NCBI GenBank assembly: GCA_016125185.1
Contig: WGMG01000006.1
Coordinates: forward strand, 1,798,001 to 1,862,000
Reading direction: 5' to 3'
DNA: 64,000 nt
Source: Armatimonadota bacterium
GTDB lineage: Bacteria; Armatimonadota; Fimbriimonadia; Fimbriimonadales; Fimbriimonadaceae
This document shows, one piece after another, positions 59,774-64,000 of this stretch. The position numbers and the translations under genes were made by a program. How positions within the stretch are numbered: the stretch's first letter is position 1; each line of letters opens with the position of its first letter. The notes under the pieces were generated by a model. It was not told the origin of the DNA. It saw nothing but the letters and a program-made list of their open reading frames with translations, and searched no databases.

Positions 59774-61747
59774 ATGAAGCGACCGTACCTACCACTTTTG
59801 ACGCGGATAGTCTTATTCGTCGCCTTCATCGCGACCCTGATTGGTTGCGGTGGCGGCGGAGCAGGATCGAGCCTATCAAACTCATTCAATTTGTTCATCA
59901 CCGACGACGCCTCGACCAACTATTCGGGCGTCTGGGTCAAGCTCTACAAAGCCGAGCTGAAGGGCGATGGCGACACTGGCGTCACCCTCTTCGAAAGCGC
60001 CGAAGGGTTGACTGTCAACCTTCGCCAGCTCAACGACGGCGCGAGCAAGTTTCTGCTCCTCGCCCCAGGCCAAGTTCCGGCCGGCACCTACACCAAGATT
60101 CAGTTCGAAGTCGACAAGACCGTGAATCTCGTCGCCACCGGATCAGGAGCGCCTTCCACCGCCACCTTCCCCGACTCGCTGGATAACGGCGCGGGCCATT
60201 CGAACCTCGCCCTCAACCTTTCACCGGTCGTGACTATGCCAGGTTCGACTAAGGTGGTCGTCGACTTTGACCTCAAAAATTGGGATGTCGTCAATGGAGT
60301 CATCACCCCAGTCCTTCGCAACCACGACGGCACCGGCCTGGAAGATAGCTCGCGACACGAGCGATTTGAGTTCAATGGTGTCATCGGCAACCTCGCCGGG
60401 ACGGCTCCAAACCAAACGTTCGACCTGACTCTCCGAACCGGTGGCACCATCAAGGTCTCCACGGACGACACGACCGACATCGTGGGTGAAGGCGATTCCG
60501 CTGGTCTCACAAGCGGCCGAGCCGCGTCCATCTTCGGCGCATTCGACCCTACAACCAACACTCTCAAAGCCAATATCGTTCATTTCATCAGTTCCAACCA
60601 GGAGCAGCAGATGGCCAAGGCGATCGGTCTTGCCTCGAACGTGAACGCCGACGCCGGTAGTTTCGACCTCGCGCCGAAGTACACCAAGGGCTTTGCGCCG
60701 AAGGGCGATACCGTTTCGGTCACGACCGACGGCACCACCGTCTTCCGCGGTAAGAACGGCATCACGCTGACTAAAGACCAATTCTTCAGCGCTCTTGCCG
60801 CCGCCGGATCGCACGCCAACGTTGACCTCGAAGGAACGTACGACGACGGTTCGAACACCATCGCCGCCAAGTCCGCCCACGTGGAGAACGAGGCCGAGTT
60901 TGGCTCCGCCGAGGCTGCTGGACGAACGTCCAACCCGAACGCCGACACACAGACCTTCGACCTGGCTATGACTGAAAACGAAGGCATGCACGACCTCACC
61001 GGAACCGTACAGGTTCAACTCTCTCCGGATGTTGCGATCAAGGGTCCGAACGGAGTCGTGACCACCGTCGACCAGTTCTTCTCGCTCCTAACTGAGAAAG
61101 CCCGAACCGTCACCGTGAAGGGTGCCTTCAACCAGGATACGAACGTCCTCGTCGCTTCCCGAATCGAGTACAAGGTCGATGCTGCGGTGAACTTCACCGC
61201 TAAAGGCACCACCTCGAATCCTGATTCGACCGGCGGAGCGTTTGACTTCCTGGCCAGCCAGGTGTCGGGACTCGACCTCTCCAAGAGCACGGCCGTCCAC
61301 CTGACCGTAACCGCGAACACCGTGTTCCGCGACGAGAACGAGCAAACCATCAGCTACGATGACTTCTTCGCCCTGATCGATCAGAAGTCGAAGACCCTCA
61401 ACATCGCCGGTAAGGCCAGCCTTCCCGGCCCCGAGTTCACCATCACATCCATCACCGTGATGCCTGATCCCGTGGTTCTCGAAGTCGCCCGCGGCTCGTC
61501 GTCCAACCCGAACGCCGAAGCCGGAACCTTCGATATCGCGGTCGCCGAATCCAATGGATTCGATGCTCCTGACACGCTCCACGTTCAACTCGGCGATGGA
61601 GCAGCGCTGAAGGGGCCGCAAGGCATCTCGATCAATCGGACGCAACTCTACTCATATCTGAATGAAATGAGCCGAAACGTCCGTGTCACCGGCGATTACC
61701 ACGACGGCACTTTTGTGGCCAGCAAGGTCGAACTGATCTTCCAGTAA
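59774..61747 (+). CDS. DUF4382 lipoprotein with repeated beta modules
   Basis: 657 residues. Lipobox FIATLIGC with a following Gly-rich stretch; the N-terminal ~150 residues match DUF4382 (NSFNLFITDDASTNYSGVWVKLYKAEL, GTYTKIQFEVDKTVNLV, STKVVVDFDLKNWDVVNG). After that come about five modules of ~75-95 residues (DUF5666-like), each starting near xxGxxSNPNADxxTFDL and containing TVFRxxNG-xLTxDQFFSxL-like segments. Probably a surface or periplasmic beta protein. A paralogue with fewer modules follows. Confidence 0.8.
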   Translation: MKRPYLPLLTRIVLFVAFIATLIGCGGGGAGSSLSNSFNLFITDDASTNYSGVWVKLYKAELKGDGDTGVTLFESAEGLTVNLRQLNDGASKFLLLAPGQVPAGTYTKIQFEVDKTVNLVATGSGAPSTATFPDSLDNGAGHSNLALNLSPVVTMPGSTKVVVDFDLKNWDVVNGVITPVLRNHDGTGLEDSSRHERFEFNGVIGNLAGTAPNQTFDLTLRTGGTIKVSTDDTTDIVGEGDSAGLTSGRAASIFGAFDPTTNTLKANIVHFISSNQEQQMAKAIGLASNVNADAGSFDLAPKYTKGFAPKGDTVSVTTDGTTVFRGKNGITLTKDQFFSALAAAGSHANVDLEGTYDDGSNTIAAKSAHVENEAEFGSAEAAGRTSNPNADTQTFDLAMTENEGMHDLTGTVQVQLSPDVAIKGPNGVVTTVDQFFSLLTEKARTVTVKGAFNQDTNVLVASRIEYKVDAAVNFTAKGTTSNPDSTGGAFDFLASQVSGLDLSKSTAVHLTVTANTVFRDENEQTISYDDFFALIDQKSKTLNIAGKASLPGPEFTITSITVMPDPVVLEVARGSSSNPNAEAGTFDIAVAESNGFDAPDTLHVQLGDGAALKGPQGISINRTQLYSYLNEMSRNVRVTGDYHDGTFVASKVELIFQ

Positions 61748-61772
61748 CCGACTGCCGGACAAATCACCACTG

Positions 61773-61813
61773 GCGGCGGGTCGTATTCTTCGGAATCGAC
61801 CCGCCGCTATCTT
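61773..61813 (+). terminator. Probable terminator
   Basis: GCGGCGGGTCG (61773-61783) / CGACCCGCCGC (61797-61807), 11-bp stem with a 13-nt loop, followed by TATCTTTGTG. Confidence 0.65.
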
Positions 61814-61915
61814 TGTGTCAGGCGAAGCGCGGGGACCTATGTCCTAAATTTCCGGTAGAGCACGGCATTCTTGCTGGCATTCGTCTCTACAATGGTATGG
61901 GCTCAGGAGCTAGCT

Positions 61916-63313
61916 ATGAAAAATCGAATATGGCGAATTGCATTCGCCTTTTTGTCACTGCTGATCTTAACCGTGTCGCTTGTTAGCTGTGGAGGTTCGA
62001 GCGATGGCACGGGATCGGGAAGCGCATTCAATCTTTTCGCGACCGATGACCTCAACGCCGACTACACCGGAGTATGGGTCAAGGTCTATCACGCAGATAT
62101 GGTCGATTCGACGGGAGCAAAAGTCGACCTCTTAACCAGCACGGATGGGGTGACCGTCAATCTTCGCGCCCTTAACGACGGTGCGGCGAAATTCCTCCTT
62201 CTTTGTCCTGGCAAGTTGCCGGCGGGAACGTATACCAAAGTTGAATTTGAACTCGACAAATCGGTAACCCTCGTGGCGACCGGGTCGGGAACCGTATCCA
62301 CTGCCGACTTTCCAGACTCTTATGATGCAACCGTCGCCGGACATTCTCTGCTCTCGGCCGACATCACACCGAACCTGACAGTGCCGGGTTCATCCAAACT
62401 CATCATCGACTTCGACCTGAAGAATTGGACGGTTTCGAGCGGCGTCATTACGCCGGTCCTTACTGTCAGCTCAGGCACCGGCTTCGACGACGGATCTCGA
62501 CACGAGCCATTCGAGTTCCGCGGAACGGTAGGCGATCTCGCCGGAACGGCGCCGACGCAGACCTTCACCCTTAATCTCAAGAACGGAGGCACCATCTCCG
62601 TCACGACGTCCGACACCACCGCGATCGTCGGTGATGGCGGTGTGACCTCGCTGTCGAACGGGATGAACGTCCACGTCTACGGGACGTTCGATCCGACCAC
62701 CAACACCATCACAGCGACCAGCATTCGCGCCGACTCCGAGTTCTCCTCATTTGCGGCCGCCGTCGGTGCCGCCAGCAACGGCGACGCACTGGCCCAGACC
62801 TTCACGCTGACACCGAAGTGCGTGCATGGGTTCGTTCCCCAAGGTGACAGCCTCACCGTCTCGACCTCCGATACGACGAAGTACCGGGGCCACCACGGCT
62901 CGATGCTCACCGAGGCTCAGTTCTATGAGGCGCTCGCGGCAGCTGGCGATAACGCCGTCGTTGATGCGGAGGGAACCTACGATTCCGGCTCGAATACGCT
63001 GACCGCAAAGAGCGTTCACATCGAGAACGAGACGGAAGTCGATCACGCCGAAGCCCAAGGCACCGTGACGGCCGCAGACCTCACGACGGGAACGTTCACG
63101 CTCACCGTGTCGGAGTCCGATGGCTTTGCCAATAACTCGGACACGCTCTCGGTCGTCGTTTCGGTCGATGCGCTGTTCACGAACAACGAAGGTCACATCA
63201 TGACGGAAGCGGACTTTTTTGCCGCTCTCGCGTCCCCAACCCAACGCATAAAGATCAAGGGATCGTTCGCAAACGGCGTGTTTACCGCAACCCGTCTGCA
63301 ACTGAAGCACTAA
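61916..63313 (+). CDS. DUF4382 lipoprotein, paralogue
   Basis: 465 residues, lipobox VSLVSC followed by GGSSDGTGSG. DUF4382 domain (SAFNLFATDDLNADYTGVWVKVYHADM) with the same ending as the preceding gene's, then about three repeated modules (compare SFAAAVGAASNGDALAQTFTLTPKCVHGFVPQGDSLTV with module 2 of the neighbour). A CAGGAG ribosome-binding site is 8 nt before the ATG at 61916; the frame opens at 61871. Tandem duplication of the preceding gene with two modules fewer. Confidence 0.8.
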   Translation: MKNRIWRIAFAFLSLLILTVSLVSCGGSSDGTGSGSAFNLFATDDLNADYTGVWVKVYHADMVDSTGAKVDLLTSTDGVTVNLRALNDGAAKFLLLCPGKLPAGTYTKVEFELDKSVTLVATGSGTVSTADFPDSYDATVAGHSLLSADITPNLTVPGSSKLIIDFDLKNWTVSSGVITPVLTVSSGTGFDDGSRHEPFEFRGTVGDLAGTAPTQTFTLNLKNGGTISVTTSDTTAIVGDGGVTSLSNGMNVHVYGTFDPTTNTITATSIRADSEFSSFAAAVGAASNGDALAQTFTLTPKCVHGFVPQGDSLTVSTSDTTKYRGHHGSMLTEAQFYEALAAAGDNAVVDAEGTYDSGSNTLTAKSVHIENETEVDHAEAQGTVTAADLTTGTFTLTVSESDGFANNSDTLSVVVSVDALFTNNEGHIMTEADFFAALASPTQRIKIKGSFANGVFTATRLQLKH

Positions 63314-63324
63314 GAACATATCCA

Positions 63325-63354
63325 ACGCCAGGTGGGCACCCACCTGGCGTTTTC
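63325..63354 (+). terminator. Intrinsic terminator of the DUF4382 gene
   Basis: ACGCCAGGTGGG (63325-63336) / CCCACCTGGCGT (63339-63350), 11-12 bp stem, followed by TTTCATTC. Confidence 0.85.
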
Positions 63355-63372
63355 ATTCATAATCAACGAACG

Positions 63373-64000
63373 ATGGCGTTCAAAATTGCGGTTCTTCCTG
63401 GCGACGGGATCGGTCCCGAAGTAATCGCGGAAGCGGTCAAAGTCGTCAAGGCGACTTCCGACAAGTACGAATTCGAAGAGGCGATCATCGGCGGTATCGC
63501 CTACGACCAAACCGGTCATCCGCTCCCGCCCGCCACTCTTCAGCTTTGCCGCGACGCCGACGCCGTCCTTATGGGCGCGGTGGGCGGCCCTCAGTGGGAG
63601 AACATTCAGCCAGCTTCCCTTCGCCCCGAAATTGGCGCGCTTCTGGCGATTCGTTCCGAATTGAGTCTCTATGCCAACGTCCGCCCGGCGAAGACCCTGA
63701 AGGCACTCCTAAACGCGTCTCCGCTGAAAGGCGACCATGGCATGATCGACGTGGTCGTCGTGCGCGAACTCACTGGTGGAATCTATTTCGGCCAGCCGCG
63801 CGAGCGACGCGATGGCGGCAACACCGCAGTGGACACCTGCGTCTACACCAAAGCCGAGGTTCGCCGCATCGCTGAGCAAGCGTTTGCCATCGCCCGAACC
63901 CGCCGACGCGAAATCGTCAGCGTGGACAAAGCAAATGTCCTCGAAACGTCGCGCCTGTGGCGCGAGGTCGTCACCGAGATGGCCGCCGAGAACACCGACG
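63373..64000 (+). CDS. leuB: 3-Isopropylmalate dehydrogenase (partial, runs off the window)
   Basis: Third step of leucine synthesis: oxidation of (2R,3S)-3-isopropylmalate. The 209 residues present have the family start FKIAVLPGDGIGPEVIAEAVKVV, GAVGGPQWE, the substrate segment RSELSLYANVRPAK, VVRELTGGIYFGQPR, and SVDKANVLETSRLWREVV. The C-terminal ~150 residues, with the NAD-binding motif, lie beyond 64000. CATAAT is 9 nt before the ATG, so the leader is short. A terminator separates it from the previous gene. Confidence 0.95.
   Translation, partial: MAFKIAVLPGDGIGPEVIAEAVKVVKATSDKYEFEEAIIGGIAYDQTGHPLPPATLQLCRDADAVLMGAVGGPQWENIQPASLRPEIGALLAIRSELSLYANVRPAKTLKALLNASPLKGDHGMIDVVVVRELTGGIYFGQPRERRDGGNTAVDTCVYTKAEVRRIAEQAFAIARTRRREIVSVDKANVLETSRLWREVVTEMAAENTD

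Noticed and set aside
1-64000. tRNA or rRNA genes
   Set aside because: Gaps were read for T-loop (GGTTCGAATCC-type) and rRNA motifs on both strands; none was seen. A tRNA finder could settle it.

Overview
The window is about 60% G+C, gene-dense, and looks like the chromosome of an environmental Gram-negative-type bacterium. Three things make me favour an Armatimonadota (Fimbriimonas-like) host: the mix of DUF1800, DUF4331, DUF4382 and M56 secreted or lipoproteins, several rhamnose/arabinose-directed glycoside hydrolases, and a -10 box placed 5-7 nt before the start codon in at least eleven genes (leaderless transcripts). This assignment is an inference; no rRNA or tRNA gene is present to confirm it.

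Layout. 5-1609: prfC. 1964-6981: an A+T-richer island. It holds a DNA methyltransferase facing a tight three-gene operon of an SMC/Rad50-like ATPase with a four-cysteine knuckle, a small middle component and a PD-(D/E)XK nuclease-like protein. I read it as an ABC-three-component-type defence system paired with a methylase. 7170-10017: DUF4253, rho and hpt. 10114-14125: small conserved unknowns, DUF2461/TfoX and a formylglycine-generating-enzyme-like protein. 14135-16987: GH106 rhamnosidase-like enzyme. 17508-19151: atypical SDR and a DUF433/DUF5615 toxin-antitoxin pair. 19171-19710: a peroxiredoxin-like gene whose catalytic cysteine codon is an in-frame TGA, a probable selenoprotein. 19707-26094: TPR proteins, hydrolase, HtpX, ChaN-like and APH-like proteins. 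26956-29946: GntR/ABC exporter operon, followed by a heptanucleotide repeat. 30173-32300: lipoprotein and a TetR/SDR pair with operators.

32794-40403 is a polysaccharide-use region: GH127-like, GH78, polysaccharide deacetylase and a LacI regulator. 40610-46496 holds DUF1800, a Tat-exported amidase, a DUF4331 protein split into two exported halves, and a TPR protein. 46555-48916 is a BlaI/BlaR1-like pair with two operators; the sensor carries a C-terminal secretin-type STN domain. 48993-52832 holds DUF817, a calcium-repeat protein and guaB. 53057-59614 is a leftward cluster: glycosidase, UbiA prenyltransferase, aldo/keto-reductase-like, small membrane protein, FAD amine oxidase and amidohydrolase. 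59774-63313 holds two tandem DUF4382 lipoproteins with different numbers of a repeated module. leuB begins at 63373 and runs off the window.

Non-coding gaps carry mosaic, dispersed hairpin repeats. Function calls come from motif recognition by eye; no database search was run.
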